DNA of 64,000 nucleotides, from assembly GCA_017889705.1 (NCBI GenBank), contig JAGGAB010000012.1, positions 62,001-126,000 on the forward strand, given 5' to 3'. The DNA comes from Bacillota bacterium (GTDB lineage Bacteria; Bacillota; Negativicutes; Sporomusales; Sporomusaceae). The first letter of the stretch is position 1. Every line of letters begins with the position of its first letter. The position numbers and the translations under genes are program-made. Positions 9,937 through 18,600 of the stretch are shown here, piece after piece. Below the pieces are notes generated by a model. The model did not search any database. It was not told the DNA's origin and saw nothing but the letters and a program-made list of their open reading frames with translations.

Positions 9937-10395
9937 GTGTCAAAAGGAAAAATTGAATCGGTAGTAGAGGCTATTGTTTCTGAGCTTATTGCCAATAGTA
10001 AACTTGAATTGGTTGATGTTGAATATATTAAAGAGCGGGAATGGTATCTTAGAGTTTTTATTGACAAAGAATCCGGCATAGAAATTGATGATTGCCAATG
10101 GCTAAGCGAACAGCTTGAAGCCAAGCTTGACAATGGTGATTTAATTAAAGACCATTATTATCTTGAAGTTTCTTCGCCCGGCCTTGATCGCCCGCTGAAA
10201 AAGGATCGGGATTTTGTCCGCCATGCAGGTGACAAGATAGAAGTAAAAACCTATGAACAAATTAATGGTGAGAAAATAGTAATTGGAACGCTAATCGGTT
10301 TGGTGGATAATAATGTTCAAATGGATGTTAATGGCCAAACTGTTACTATTCCAAGAGAAAAGACTGCTCAGATAAGACTACATATAGAATTTTAG
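9937..10395 (+). CDS. rimP: Ribosome maturation factor RimP
   Basis: Small cytoplasmic protein required for maturation of the 30S ribosomal subunit. The 152-residue product has the RimP N-terminal alpha/beta domain (ELVDVEYIKEREWYLRVFID, DDCQWLSEQLEAKLD, YLEVSSPGLDRPLKK) and a C-terminal SH3-like barrel (about 90-152). Start is a GTG at 9937 with AGGAGGTG about nine bases upstream. It opens the canonical rimP-nusA-rnpM-ylxQ-infB-rbfA operon and is separated from nusA by only 29 bases. Confidence 0.95.
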   Translation: MSKGKIESVVEAIVSELIANSKLELVDVEYIKEREWYLRVFIDKESGIEIDDCQWLSEQLEAKLDNGDLIKDHYYLEVSSPGLDRPLKKDRDFVRHAGDKIEVKTYEQINGEKIVIGTLIGLVDNNVQMDVNGQTVTIPREKTAQIRLHIEF

Positions 10396-10424
10396 CATGG
10401 AAAATTGAATAAGGAGGAATAGTT

Positions 10425-11504
10425 ATGAATGCAGAATTTATGCAGGCATTTGAACAATTAGGAAGAGAAAAGGGTATTGCGCCTGAAGTTTTGTTTGATG
10501 CAATTGAAGCAGCGTTGATTTCCGCATACAAACGTAATTTTGGCTCAGCCCAAAATGTTAGGGTGTCTTTGGATAGGATGACCGGAGAAATACATGTGTA
10601 TGCCCGGAAAAATGTTGTCGAAGATGTCAGCGATGCTCGACTGGAGTTATCGCTTAATGAGGCTAAGGCAATTGACCCGCGTTATGAACTTGAAGATGTA
10701 GTTGAACTTGAAGTTACTCCTAAGAACTTTGGGAGAATAGCCGCTCAAACAGCTAAACAAGTGGTAGTTCAGCGTATCAGGGAAGCTGAACGGGGCATGA
10801 TTTATGAAGAGTTTTCTAATCGTGAAAGTGATATTGTAACAGGTATTGTTCAGCGAATTGAACAGAAAAATGTATTTATTGATTTGGGTAAAGCAGAAGC
10901 TATTTTGGCTCCATCTGAGCAAATTCCCGATGAAGTATATAAACATAATGACCGATTAAAAACCTACATAGTCGAAGTTAAAAAAACAACCAAGGGACCG
11001 CAGATACTGGTATCAAGGACACATCCAGGTTTATTGAAAAGGTTGTTTGAGCTGGAAGTTCCGGAAATTCACGATGGTATTGTTGAGTTAAAGTCGGTAG
11101 CGCGTGAGCCTGGTCTGAGATCTAAGATTGCAGTGTATTCCCGTGATGAAACCGTTGATCCGGTAGGCGCCTGTGTAGGTCATAAAGGTATGCGGGTGCA
11201 GACCATTGTAAATGAGCTTAAAGGTGAGAAAATCGATATTGTAAAATGGAATACTGATCCGGCCAAATATATCGCCAACGCACTTAGTCCTGCAAGAGTA
11301 ATCTCTGTAGAGATTCAGGAAACTGAGAAGATGTCCAGAGTGGTTGTTCCAGACTATCAGCTTTCGTTGGCTATAGGCAAAGAAGGCCAGAATGCAAGGC
11401 TTGCAGCTAAACTTACCGGCTGGAAAATTGATATTAAAAGCGAGTCACAAGCTGCGCAATCACCGAATTCAACTATGAATTTGGTGCAGGAGGAATTGGT
11501 GTGA
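10425..11504 (+). CDS. nusA: Transcription termination/antitermination factor NusA
   Basis: RNA polymerase-binding elongation factor that promotes pausing and intrinsic termination and takes part in rRNA antitermination. The 359-residue length is the short Gram-positive form without the extra C-terminal acidic repeats of E. coli. Domains: N-terminal RNAP-binding domain (1-125), S1 domain (about 130-200, GIVQRIEQKNVFIDLGKAEA), and two KH domains (about 205-345) with VGACVGHKGMRVQTIVNEL and AIGKEGQNARLAAKLTGWKI. ATG 10425 follows AAGGAGGA. Its stop overlaps the GTG start of rnpM (GTGA), suggesting translational coupling. Confidence 0.96.
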   Translation: MNAEFMQAFEQLGREKGIAPEVLFDAIEAALISAYKRNFGSAQNVRVSLDRMTGEIHVYARKNVVEDVSDARLELSLNEAKAIDPRYELEDVVELEVTPKNFGRIAAQTAKQVVVQRIREAERGMIYEEFSNRESDIVTGIVQRIEQKNVFIDLGKAEAILAPSEQIPDEVYKHNDRLKTYIVEVKKTTKGPQILVSRTHPGLLKRLFELEVPEIHDGIVELKSVAREPGLRSKIAVYSRDETVDPVGACVGHKGMRVQTIVNELKGEKIDIVKWNTDPAKYIANALSPARVISVEIQETEKMSRVVVPDYQLSLAIGKEGQNARLAAKLTGWKIDIKSESQAAQSPNSTMNLVQEELV

Positions 11505-11764
11505 AGCCAAAAAAAATTCCTTTTAGAATGTGTGTTGGCTGCCAAGAGATGAAGTCTAAAAAAGAACTCTTGAGAGTTGTTCGTACACCAGAGGGTGACA
11601 TTGTTTTGGACCCGACAGGCAAAAAGGCTGGCCGCGGTGCTTACATGTGCCGAAGTGAAGCGTGTCTGACAAAAGCTTTTAAAGAAAAGCGTTTAGAGAA
11701 GGCTCTAAAACATCCAATTGGTGAAGACGTTTATAATGCTCTCAGAGCTGGGATCATAGAATGA
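11501..11764 (+). CDS. rnpM: YlxR/RnpM family RNA-binding protein
   Basis: An 87-residue basic protein of the YlxR family, which in B. subtilis has been reported to bind and modulate the RNA of RNase P (RnpM). The family pattern RMCVGCQEMKSKKELLRVVR, then PTGKKAGRGAYMC and a further cysteine in RSEACL, is clear. Start is a GTG overlapping the nusA stop, with CAGGAGG seven bases upstream. The stop in turn overlaps the ylxQ ATG (ATGA). Such tight packing between nusA and ylxQ is the standard Firmicutes arrangement. Confidence 0.92.
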   Translation: MKPKKIPFRMCVGCQEMKSKKELLRVVRTPEGDIVLDPTGKKAGRGAYMCRSEACLTKAFKEKRLEKALKHPIGEDVYNALRAGIIE

Positions 11765-12066
11765 ACCAACAAAAGCTGATGTCAATTTTAGGGTTGGCTC
11801 AAAAGGCCGGCAAGATAGTTTCTGGTGATTTTGCAGTGCAAGGTGCGCTCAAGTCAGGTAAAGCCAGATTGCTTATTATTGCTAATGATGCCTCAGAGAG
11901 CACGAAAAAAGAGTACCAATATCTTGCTGGTGCCAGAAATATAGAGACTTACTGTGTTTTATCGAAAGAACAGTTAGGTGGTGCTATCGGCAAAGCATTA
12001 AGGGCCGCTGTGGTGATAACTGATGAAGGTTTCATCAAGCCAATCATCTTGTCTATACAAGATTAG
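11761..12066 (+). CDS. ylxQ: L7Ae/L30e-family ribosomal protein-like YlxQ
   Basis: A 101-residue protein of the L7Ae/L30e/Gadd45 family, whose members bind kink-turn RNA and associate with ribosomes or RNase P-like RNAs. Typical features are the N-terminal LGLAQKAGKIVSGDFAV, the central segment RLLIIANDASESTKKE, and the C-terminal half with GKALRAAVVITDEGF. The ATG overlaps the rnpM stop. Placement between rnpM and infB matches YlxQ. A specific RNA target cannot be read from the sequence. Confidence 0.9.
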   Translation: MNQQKLMSILGLAQKAGKIVSGDFAVQGALKSGKARLLIIANDASESTKKEYQYLAGARNIETYCVLSKEQLGGAIGKALRAAVVITDEGFIKPIILSIQD

Positions 12067-12102
12067 TGCTGCCCGGGAGAGAAAGAAAGTGGGGGTGGAT
12101 CA

Positions 12103-14862
12103 ATGTCCAAATATAGAGTATATGAGTTAGCCAAGGAATATAATACAACCAGTAAGGTTATTATAGATATTTTAGGACGTCATAGCATTGTTGCCAAAAA
12201 TCATATGAGCAGTGTGGATGAAGATGCCAAAGGGGCTATTGACAGAACTTTTGCCAGAAAGACCGGAACCGTGGAAACGGCAAAAGCTGCAGCGCCTGTT
12301 CAGGCTGCGCAAAAAGAACCACAAGCGGTGGCGCAGGCTTCTAATCAACAACAAAATCGTCCGCTGCATACCAATCAGCAACAACAACCAGGCAGCCGTC
12401 CGGGATATAATAATCAGCAACAACAACCAGGCAGCCGTCCGGGATATAATAATCAGCAACAACAGCCAGGCAGCCGTCCGGGATATAATAATCAGCAACA
12501 GCAGTCAGGCAGCCGTCCGGGATATAATAATCAGCAACAACAGCCAGGCAACCGTCCGGGATATAATAATCAGCAACAACAGCCAGGCAACCGTCCGGGA
12601 TATAATAATCAGCAACAACAGCCAGGCAACCGTCCGGGATACAATAATCAGCAACAACAACCAGGCAGCCGTCCGGGATACAATAATCAGCAACAGCAGC
12701 CAGGCAGCCGTCCGGGATATAATAATCAACAACAGCAGCCAGGCAGCCGTCCGGGATATAATAATCAGCAACAGCAGCCAGGCAGCCGTCCGGGATACAA
12801 TAATCAACAACAACCAGGCAACCGTCCGGGATATAATAATCAACAACAGCCAGGCAGCCGTCCTGGATACAATAATCAGCAACAGCCAGGCAGCCGTCCT
12901 GGATACAATAATCAGCAACAGCCAGGTACCCGTCCGCAACCTGCAGGGCAACAGTCTGCTAATAATAACCGTCGGCCGTTCAATAATAATTCCCGTAATG
13001 CTGGTGGCTCAGCACCTGGGAATAAGAATCAGCGGCCGCATCAGCAATCCAATCAGCAACGTAGACAACAACCAGGCAAAAATCAGGCTCCTCATGTAAA
13101 AGCTGAAATGCCAAAACCTAAGAGCATTAGGGTTGGTGAATCTATTGCTGTTAAGGATTTAGCCGGAAGAATGGGGCGTGAAGTCAGCGAGATTATTAAA
13201 AAGCTGATGATGCTGGGAACTATGGTAAATATCAATCAAGAGATTGACTTTGACACTGCTAGTATTTTGGGCGGTGAATTTGGCGTTGAAGTTGAAGCAA
13301 TTCCGCCAGAGGAAGATCCAACCGAAATTCCTGAAATTGAAGATGATGAAAAAGATCTGGTTTATCGTTCGCCGGTTGTCACGGTTATGGGGCACGTAGA
13401 CCATGGGAAAACTTCACTTTTGGACTCCATCCGCCAAACACATGTTACAACTCAGGAAGCGGGCGGCATTACTCAACATATTGGTGCTTATCAGGTAATG
13501 TGCCAGGGTAAGAAGATCGTCTTTTTAGATACTCCCGGTCATGAAGCTTTCACCGCTATGCGTGCTCGTGGAGCTCAAGTTACCGATATTGCCATTTTGG
13601 TGGTTGCTGCTGATGATGGTGTTATGCCTCAGACGATTGAGGCTATTAATCATGCAAAATCAGCCAAAGTACCAATTATAGTTGCAATTAATAAAATGGA
13701 CCGTCCTGGAGCGAATCCTGATAGAGTCAAACAACAGTTGGCAGAACACCAATTAATACCTGAAGACTGGGGTGGCGAAACCATTATGGTACCGGTTTCC
13801 GCTCATCAGAAAACAGGTATCAATGATCTTCTGGAAATGATATTATTAGTCGCAGAAATGCTTGATCTTAAGGCAAACCCTAATCGTCTTGCTTTTGGCA
13901 CGATTATTGAAGCTAAACTTGATAAAGGCCGTGGTCCGGTATCCACTGTACTTGTACAAAAAGGTACTCTGCGCATTGGTGATACCATTATCGCCGGTAC
14001 TGCCTATGGTAAAGTCCGGGCAATGACCAATGACCGTGGCGAGAAGATAAAGAAAGCGGAGCCTTCTACTCCGGTAGAAGTACTTGGGTTGGCAGATGTT
14101 CCGGCAGCAGGAGATATTCTAGTTGCTGTGGATGAACGGACCGCCAGAGCTGTCGCTGAAAAACGTGTGGCCAAAAAACGTACGGAAGAGATTAAACAAT
14201 CACAGAAAGTTTCACTGGAAGATTTGTTTAATCAAATTCAGGAAGGTAGTATAAAGGACCTCAACATTGTTGTTAAAGCAGATGTGCAAGGTTCGATTGA
14301 GGCCCTGCGTCAGTCACTGTTAAATGTTAAAAATAAAGAGGTTAGGGTAAATATTGTTCATGCCGGTGTAGGCGCAATTAACGAATCAGACGTTATGCTG
14401 GCAGCTGCATCCAACGCCCTTATTATTGGCTTTAATGTTCGGCCTGATGGCAATGCCCGCAAAGCTGCCGATACTGAGAAAATTGATATTAGACTTTATC
14501 GCGTAATTTATGACGCCATTAATGACGTAGAAGCCGCTATTACCGGAATGTTAGCACCCGAGTTTAAAGAAGTTATTTTGGGACGTGCAGAAGTTCGTCA
14601 GGTAATTTCTATTCCTAAAGCAGTAGTTGCCGGCTCTTATGTAGTTGAAGGAAAAATAACAAGTACTGCACAAGTGCGACTAATTAGAGATGGTATTGTT
14701 ATTCATGAAGGAAAGCTTGAATCACTTCGCCGCTTTAAAGATGATGTTAAGGAAGTTGCCCAAGGCTATGAGTGCGGTATAACCATTGAAAAGTTTCGCG
14801 ATGTTAAAGAAGGCGACACGATTGAAGCATTTACTATGGAAGAGGTCGCCCCGAAAGCGTAA
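12103..14862 (+). CDS. infB: Translation initiation factor IF-2 with long tandem-repeat N-terminal extension
   Basis: GTPase that brings formylmethionyl-tRNA to the ribosome. The 919-residue product begins with an IF2-N domain (1-55), then a low-complexity tail. Residues about 92-279 hold a tandem array of QQQ(Q)PG(S/N)RPGYNN: 14 full units plus a partial one. A second IF2-N module (about 340-400) precedes the G domain, with G1 GHVDHGKT near 430, DTPGHEAF and NKMD. Beta-barrel domain II, domain III and the C-terminal tRNA-binding domain follow. ATG 12103 has GGGGGTGGATCA before it. The G domain and downstream regions look fully conserved; only the linker is unusual. Confidence 0.96.
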   Translation: MSKYRVYELAKEYNTTSKVIIDILGRHSIVAKNHMSSVDEDAKGAIDRTFARKTGTVETAKAAAPVQAAQKEPQAVAQASNQQQNRPLHTNQQQQPGSRPGYNNQQQQPGSRPGYNNQQQQPGSRPGYNNQQQQSGSRPGYNNQQQQPGNRPGYNNQQQQPGNRPGYNNQQQQPGNRPGYNNQQQQPGSRPGYNNQQQQPGSRPGYNNQQQQPGSRPGYNNQQQQPGSRPGYNNQQQPGNRPGYNNQQQPGSRPGYNNQQQPGSRPGYNNQQQPGTRPQPAGQQSANNNRRPFNNNSRNAGGSAPGNKNQRPHQQSNQQRRQQPGKNQAPHVKAEMPKPKSIRVGESIAVKDLAGRMGREVSEIIKKLMMLGTMVNINQEIDFDTASILGGEFGVEVEAIPPEEDPTEIPEIEDDEKDLVYRSPVVTVMGHVDHGKTSLLDSIRQTHVTTQEAGGITQHIGAYQVMCQGKKIVFLDTPGHEAFTAMRARGAQVTDIAILVVAADDGVMPQTIEAINHAKSAKVPIIVAINKMDRPGANPDRVKQQLAEHQLIPEDWGGETIMVPVSAHQKTGINDLLEMILLVAEMLDLKANPNRLAFGTIIEAKLDKGRGPVSTVLVQKGTLRIGDTIIAGTAYGKVRAMTNDRGEKIKKAEPSTPVEVLGLADVPAAGDILVAVDERTARAVAEKRVAKKRTEEIKQSQKVSLEDLFNQIQEGSIKDLNIVVKADVQGSIEALRQSLLNVKNKEVRVNIVHAGVGAINESDVMLAAASNALIIGFNVRPDGNARKAADTEKIDIRLYRVIYDAINDVEAAITGMLAPEFKEVILGRAEVRQVISIPKAVVAGSYVVEGKITSTAQVRLIRDGIVIHEGKLESLRRFKDDVKEVAQGYECGITIEKFRDVKEGDTIEAFTMEEVAPKA
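12377..12940 (+). repeat. In-frame minisatellite in infB (39/36-bp units)
   Basis: Eleven units of 39 bp followed by three of 36 bp (one CAA/CAG codon fewer) and a partial last unit, encoding [13 protein letters not shown] variants. Units differ mainly at the serine/asparagine codon and silently at glutamine and tyrosine codons. All lengths are multiples of three, so copy-number change would keep the reading frame. The high identity between neighbours points to recent expansion by slippage or unequal recombination. Confidence 0.95.
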
Positions 14863-14886
14863 AAGGTTGATGGTGGAGGAATTACG

Positions 14887-15243
14887 ATGGGACAACTGCG
14901 GGTAGAAAAAGTGCAGGAATTTATAAAACAGGAAATTAGCAAAATCATTCTTACTGAGCTTAAAGATCCACGCATTGGTTTTGTTACAGTAACAAGAGTA
15001 GAGGCTACTGGTGATTTGCGCAGTGCCAAAATATATGTCAGCTTAATGGGCAGTGATGACCAAAAAGCCGACACATGGGCCGGCTTAACCAAAGCCTTAG
15101 GCTATATGCGTGCCGAGATTGGCAAAAGAATAAGAATGAGATGTACTCCCGAATTGTCATTACATCTTGATGAAACCTTGGAGTATAGTGCACGTATTCA
15201 GGAACTTATTTTGAAAATTAAGCAGGAAGAAGGCAACCAGTAA
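14887..15243 (+). CDS. rbfA: 30S ribosome-binding factor RbfA
   Basis: Cold-shock-associated 30S assembly factor with a KH-like fold that binds near helix 1 of 16S rRNA. The 118-residue product shows the family pattern RVEKVQEFIKQEISKIILTE, KDPRIGFVTVTRVEATGDL, AKIYVSLMG and RMRCTPELSLHLDETLEY. ATG 14887 has GGTGGAGG upstream. It lies 24 bases after infB and four bases before nrnA, in the usual infB-rbfA-nrnA-truB order. Confidence 0.96.
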   Translation: MGQLRVEKVQEFIKQEISKIILTELKDPRIGFVTVTRVEATGDLRSAKIYVSLMGSDDQKADTWAGLTKALGYMRAEIGKRIRMRCTPELSLHLDETLEYSARIQELILKIKQEEGNQ

Positions 15244-15247
15244 CAGT

Positions 15248-16237
15248 ATGGAAGTGTCTATTAAACACAGCGCTAAGCTGTTAGAGCAGGCTAATCATAT
15301 TGTACTTACCACACATATTCATCCAGACGGTGATGCAATGGGGTCACTGCTTGCTCTCTATGCTTATTTACTAGCCCAGGGAAAATGTGTTAAGATGCTG
15401 CTTGACGATGAAGTTCCTCGCTCCTTTAAATTTCTTGTTGATTGGGATAAAATAGAGGGTCCGCAAGATATGGTGCATGAGGTTGATTTGCTGGTAATAC
15501 TTGACGCAAGTGATTTAGAGCGAATTGGTAAAGTCAAAGAAGTTGTCAAGGCGCCAATGCTAAATATTGACCATCATGTATCTAATCTGAAATTTGCTGA
15601 TTACTGGTATATTGATAGTCAGGCTGCGGCAACAGGAGAATTGATTTACCAGCTTCTTATAGAAGTTGATGCTGTTATTACCGGCAACATGGCTGCAGCC
15701 TTGTTTACTGCGATTGCAACAGATTGTGGTTTCTTCCGCTATGCCAACACTTCGGCCCAGACACTTAAAATTGCTTCAGAGTTGGTGACTTTGGGTGCTA
15801 AGCCGCATATGATTTCAGAATCTCTTGATACTAAACCGCGGGCGGTTATTGAAATATTGCCTAAAGTACTTGAAACGCTTGAGGTTATAGATTGTGGTGC
15901 AAATGGCCAAATTGCCATGTTAACACTGAGTCAGGACATATTAGCCAATTTTAAAGATGAAACCGAAGGGTTCATTAACTATCCTCGAAACATTGAAGGT
16001 GTTGAAATTGCCATTATGTTTAAAGAAACCGGTGAACGCAGCATTAGAGTAAGTCTGCGTTCAAAATCGGTAGATGTCAGTGCGCTTGCACTTGCCTTTG
16101 GCGGTGGCGGTCATGCACGGGCGGCTGGTTGTACAATAACAGAACCTCTTAGCAAAGCCAAAGCTCTAATTATTGATGCAGCCAAACGGCAGATGGCTAA
16201 AACTGCAGGAGTCAATCATGCACAGCGGGATAATTAA
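15248..16237 (+). CDS. nrnA: DHH/DHHA1 phosphoesterase, NrnA-like (oligoribonuclease / pAp phosphatase)
   Basis: A 329-residue protein of the DHH-DHHA1 superfamily. Members in this operon position degrade very short RNAs and dephosphorylate 3',5'-pAp. Metal ligands are visible in THIHPDGDAMGS, LDASDLERIG, NIDHHVSN (the DHH motif) and further DH/AT-D segments up to about residue 170. The DHHA1 domain ends with AFGGGGHARAAGC, the substrate-binding glycine motif. Its 3' end overlaps the likely truB start by 20 bases. Whether it prefers nanoRNA, pAp or cyclic dinucleotide products cannot be decided from sequence. Confidence 0.92.
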   Translation: MEVSIKHSAKLLEQANHIVLTTHIHPDGDAMGSLLALYAYLLAQGKCVKMLLDDEVPRSFKFLVDWDKIEGPQDMVHEVDLLVILDASDLERIGKVKEVVKAPMLNIDHHVSNLKFADYWYIDSQAAATGELIYQLLIEVDAVITGNMAAALFTAIATDCGFFRYANTSAQTLKIASELVTLGAKPHMISESLDTKPRAVIEILPKVLETLEVIDCGANGQIAMLTLSQDILANFKDETEGFINYPRNIEGVEIAIMFKETGERSIRVSLRSKSVDVSALALAFGGGGHARAAGCTITEPLSKAKALIIDAAKRQMAKTAGVNHAQRDN

Positions 16238-17099
16238 TGTACTTAAACCTCCAGGTATGACATCACATGATGTAGTGTCATTTATTCGCCGGCTCTATGG
16301 TATAAAACGTGTCGGACATGCTGGTACGCTCGACCCTGCTGCTGCAGGGGTATTGCCTGTGTTCATCGGAAATGCTACCAGACTTGTTGAATATTTGGCT
16401 GATGCAGATAAAAGTTACCGGGCTGAACTTACTTTTGGTTTTGAAACAGATACCGGGGATGATACGGGAAAAGTTATTAACAGTTGTCCGTATAGCCGTC
16501 TTGATTCTAAACAAATCAAGGATACACTGGCTTCGTTTATTGGTGCCAATGAGCAAATTCCACCCATGCATTCTGCTATAAAAATTGGCGGGAAAAAATT
16601 GTATGAACTGGCAAGACAAGGGCAGGTTGTTGAACGCAAACCCCGCAAAATTGTTATTGACAGTATTGCTTTAATAACAGAGAGTGAGACAAAAATTGTA
16701 TTTGATGTGACCTGCTCAAAAGGAACTTATATACGGACATTATGCTCAGATATTGGACGAAGGTTAGCGTGTTTGGCCGTAATGAGTTTTTTGGTTAGAA
16801 CACGGGTAGGGAGTTTTCATTTAGAGCAAGCCTTAACCCTTGAAGAAATTACTGAGAATAAAGAGCAGGCTATTCAAAATGTCGATAGTGTTATTGCTCA
16901 TTTTCCTTTGATAAAACTGTCTGGACAGGAAGCTCAGGCTATAAGAAATGGACGCAGTATTCCCTGCAATTTAACTGGTAGTGATTTAGTAAAAATGTAT
17001 GATGATCAGAATATGTTTATTGGTATTGGGCGTGAAACACCTCAACAAGAAAACATGACAATACTGACTCCCGTAAAGATATTAAGTCCGGGCCTGTGA
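16218..17099 (+). CDS. truB: tRNA pseudouridine(55) synthase TruB
   Basis: Makes pseudouridine 55 in the T-loop of most tRNAs. I place the start at ATG 16218 (293 residues), because the product then begins MHSGIINVLKPPGMTSHDVV, as the family does, with GCAGGAG upstream. A longer frame back to 16173 would add 15 residues that look like nrnA in another frame. Key motifs are RVGHAGTLDPAAAGVLPV (catalytic aspartate in GTLDP), YRAELTFG, and CSKGTYIRTLCSDIG. A C-terminal PUA-like domain covers about residues 235-293. The gene overlaps nrnA and precedes ribF, the conserved order. Confidence 0.95.
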   Translation: MHSGIINVLKPPGMTSHDVVSFIRRLYGIKRVGHAGTLDPAAAGVLPVFIGNATRLVEYLADADKSYRAELTFGFETDTGDDTGKVINSCPYSRLDSKQIKDTLASFIGANEQIPPMHSAIKIGGKKLYELARQGQVVERKPRKIVIDSIALITESETKIVFDVTCSKGTYIRTLCSDIGRRLACLAVMSFLVRTRVGSFHLEQALTLEEITENKEQAIQNVDSVIAHFPLIKLSGQEAQAIRNGRSIPCNLTGSDLVKMYDDQNMFIGIGRETPQQENMTILTPVKILSPGL

Positions 17100-17143
17100 C
17101 GGTCCGGATTCTTGTATAGATATAATGAGGAGAAACAGAAATT

Positions 17144-18064
17144 ATGAAGGTTTTTACTCAAATAGAAAACGTAAAACAATATCCAGCAATCTATATGGCT
17201 TTAGGGACCTTTGACGGCATTCATGTTGGACATCAGAAAATTATCGCGCGCACCGTTAAGCAGGCAAAAACCCGAAATGGTAATAGTGCGGTCTTTACAT
17301 TTAGTAATCATCCGCTCAACGTGATCGATGCTGACCGGCGTCCGCCGCTTATTATAACTAATCAGGAAAAGATTAATTTAATTGCGGGGCTGGGGGTGGA
17401 CATGTTATTTAATGTTCCATTCAGCGCAGAATTATTGCAGTTAAACCCAGAATGCTTTATTGAAAAAATAATCACCAATATTAACCTTAAGCATGTTACG
17501 GTTGGTGCAAACTTTACCTATGGATATAAAGGGGCGGGGAACACAGAATCCTTAACTCTGGCTGGAACAAAGCATAATTTTGCTGTGGATGTAGTTGGTA
17601 TGGTAGATGTGGAAGGAATTGTTGTAAGTAGTACTGTTATTAGACAACTAGTTGCTGAGGGTGATGTTAGGCAAGCGGCAAAATTACTTGGTCGCCCTGT
17701 TGCTATTTCCGGAAAGACCAGTAAGGGTGATCAGCGTGGGCGGACACTAGGTTTTCCAACAGCAAACTTTATTATCGAACCAGAGTTATTAATTCCTGCT
17801 GACGGGGTTTACGCTGTTCATGTGTATGATGAAACAGGTACAAAGCGTAATGGTGTTGCTAATATTGGAAACAATCCCACTTTTGATCACCAAACGCATC
17901 GGGTTGAGGTGCATATATTGGATTTTGACAGTGTTGTTTATGGACAACAGTTTGAGATACAGTTTATCGATAGAATGCGGGGCGAGATTGCTTTTAGCAA
18001 TGTTGAGCAACTAAAAGTGCAAATGCAGGCAGATATTGAATTTGCACGGAAACAGTATTTTTGA
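17144..18064 (+). CDS. ribF: Bifunctional riboflavin kinase/FAD synthetase
   Basis: Makes FMN and then FAD from riboflavin. The 306-residue product has an N-terminal FMN adenylyltransferase domain with GTFDGIHVGHQKII and the C-proximal ISSTVIR-like segment (VVSSTVIRQLV). The C-terminal riboflavin kinase barrel (about 185-306) carries RGRTLGFPTANF, DGVYAVHV, NIGNNPTF and the catalytic VEVHILDFD. ATG 17144 has TGAGGAG upstream. It closes the rimP operon; the rpsO promoter follows directly. Confidence 0.95.
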   Translation: MKVFTQIENVKQYPAIYMALGTFDGIHVGHQKIIARTVKQAKTRNGNSAVFTFSNHPLNVIDADRRPPLIITNQEKINLIAGLGVDMLFNVPFSAELLQLNPECFIEKIITNINLKHVTVGANFTYGYKGAGNTESLTLAGTKHNFAVDVVGMVDVEGIVVSSTVIRQLVAEGDVRQAAKLLGRPVAISGKTSKGDQRGRTLGFPTANFIIEPELLIPADGVYAVHVYDETGTKRNGVANIGNNPTFDHQTHRVEVHILDFDSVVYGQQFEIQFIDRMRGEIAFSNVEQLKVQMQADIEFARKQYF

Positions 18065-18075
18065 TATGTAGCTAG

Positions 18076-18104
18076 TTTACATGTTTCTACTTTTGTGTTA
18101 AAAT
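18076..18104 (+). promoter_or_regulatory. Promoter of rpsO
   Basis: TTTACA (18076-18081) and TAAAAT (18099-18104) are 17 bases apart, and TG-T directly before the -10 gives an extended -10. It lies in the ribF-rpsO gap and is correctly oriented. Confidence 0.65.
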
Positions 18105-18110
18105 GTCATT

Positions 18111-18205
18111 TAGTGAGTAAAGCTCACATCTAACCATAGCGAGGATAATCGAGTCTCCGGCGGTGTCTTGGCTAATGGGGATATAAGAAAAAGGAAGTGA
18201 ATCAC
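18111..18205 (+). promoter_or_regulatory. Possible autoregulatory leader of ribosomal protein S15
   Basis: The predicted transcript has a roughly 95-base leader with a small hairpin GTGAG-CTCAC (18113-18127) and a longer GC-containing segment (AGCGAGG...CTCCGGCGG...CTAATGGGG) before the ribosome site AAGGAAG at 18191-18197. rpsO leaders in several bacterial groups bind S15 for feedback control. I could not match this one to a specific known class. Confidence 0.35.
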
Positions 18206-18472
18206 GTGTTGACACCTGAAAACAAACAAAAACTTATCGAGAAATACCGCGTGCATGAAAATGATACCGGTTCTCCTGAAGTTCAGATTGCTATTCTTAC
18301 TGAACGTATCAATTACTTAACCGAGCATTTAAGAGAACATAAAAAAGATCATCACTCTCGTCGCGGCCTGCTAAAAATGGTTGGTCAGCGCAGAGGTCTC
18401 TTAAATTACCTGCGTGAAAACGATATTGAGCGTTATCGTTCAATTCTAGAAAAACTTAACTTACGTAAATAA
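18206..18472 (+). CDS. rpsO: 30S ribosomal protein S15
   Basis: Primary 16S rRNA-binding protein of the 30S platform, 88 residues. Family motifs are [34 protein letters not shown] and [11 protein letters not shown] favour the GTG at 18206, giving MLTPENKQ, because AAGGAAG ends eight bases before it. An earlier GTG at 18197 overlaps that ribosome site. It has its own promoter and is followed by a strong terminator, then pnp, the rpsO-pnp order conserved in most bacteria. Confidence 0.96.
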   Translation: MLTPENKQKLIEKYRVHENDTGSPEVQIAILTERINYLTEHLREHKKDHHSRRGLLKMVGQRRGLLNYLRENDIERYRSILEKLNLRK

Positions 18473-18501
18473 AAAGCGGATTTTCCGCTTTTTATTTTTT
18501 T
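18471..18501 (+). terminator. Intrinsic terminator after rpsO
   Basis: Stem AAAAAGCGG/CCGCTTTTT with an ATTTT loop, followed by ATTTTTTT. It begins at the rpsO stop codon. Confidence 0.9.
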
Positions 18502-18600
18502 ACGGGTTAAAGGAAATAAAAAAGGGAATAATAAGAAAAATGTCGAACAGTTAATCTTTGTGAAAAGAAAAGGGGTTTAGACAGAGGAGGAAAATATAAT

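Noticed and set aside
12377..12940. Possible CRISPR array (regular repeats)
   Set aside because: Units are contiguous with no unique spacers and stay in frame with IF-2 coding; it is a coding minisatellite.
12172..12951. Long antisense and alternate-frame open frames with Leu/Ile/Ser-rich repeats across infB
   Set aside because: They are by-products of the 39/36-bp coding repeat read in other frames; the real frame is IF-2.
16173..16217. Longer truB beginning inside nrnA
   Set aside because: The extra residues have no TruB similarity and no ribosome site; ATG 16218 gives the conserved N terminus.
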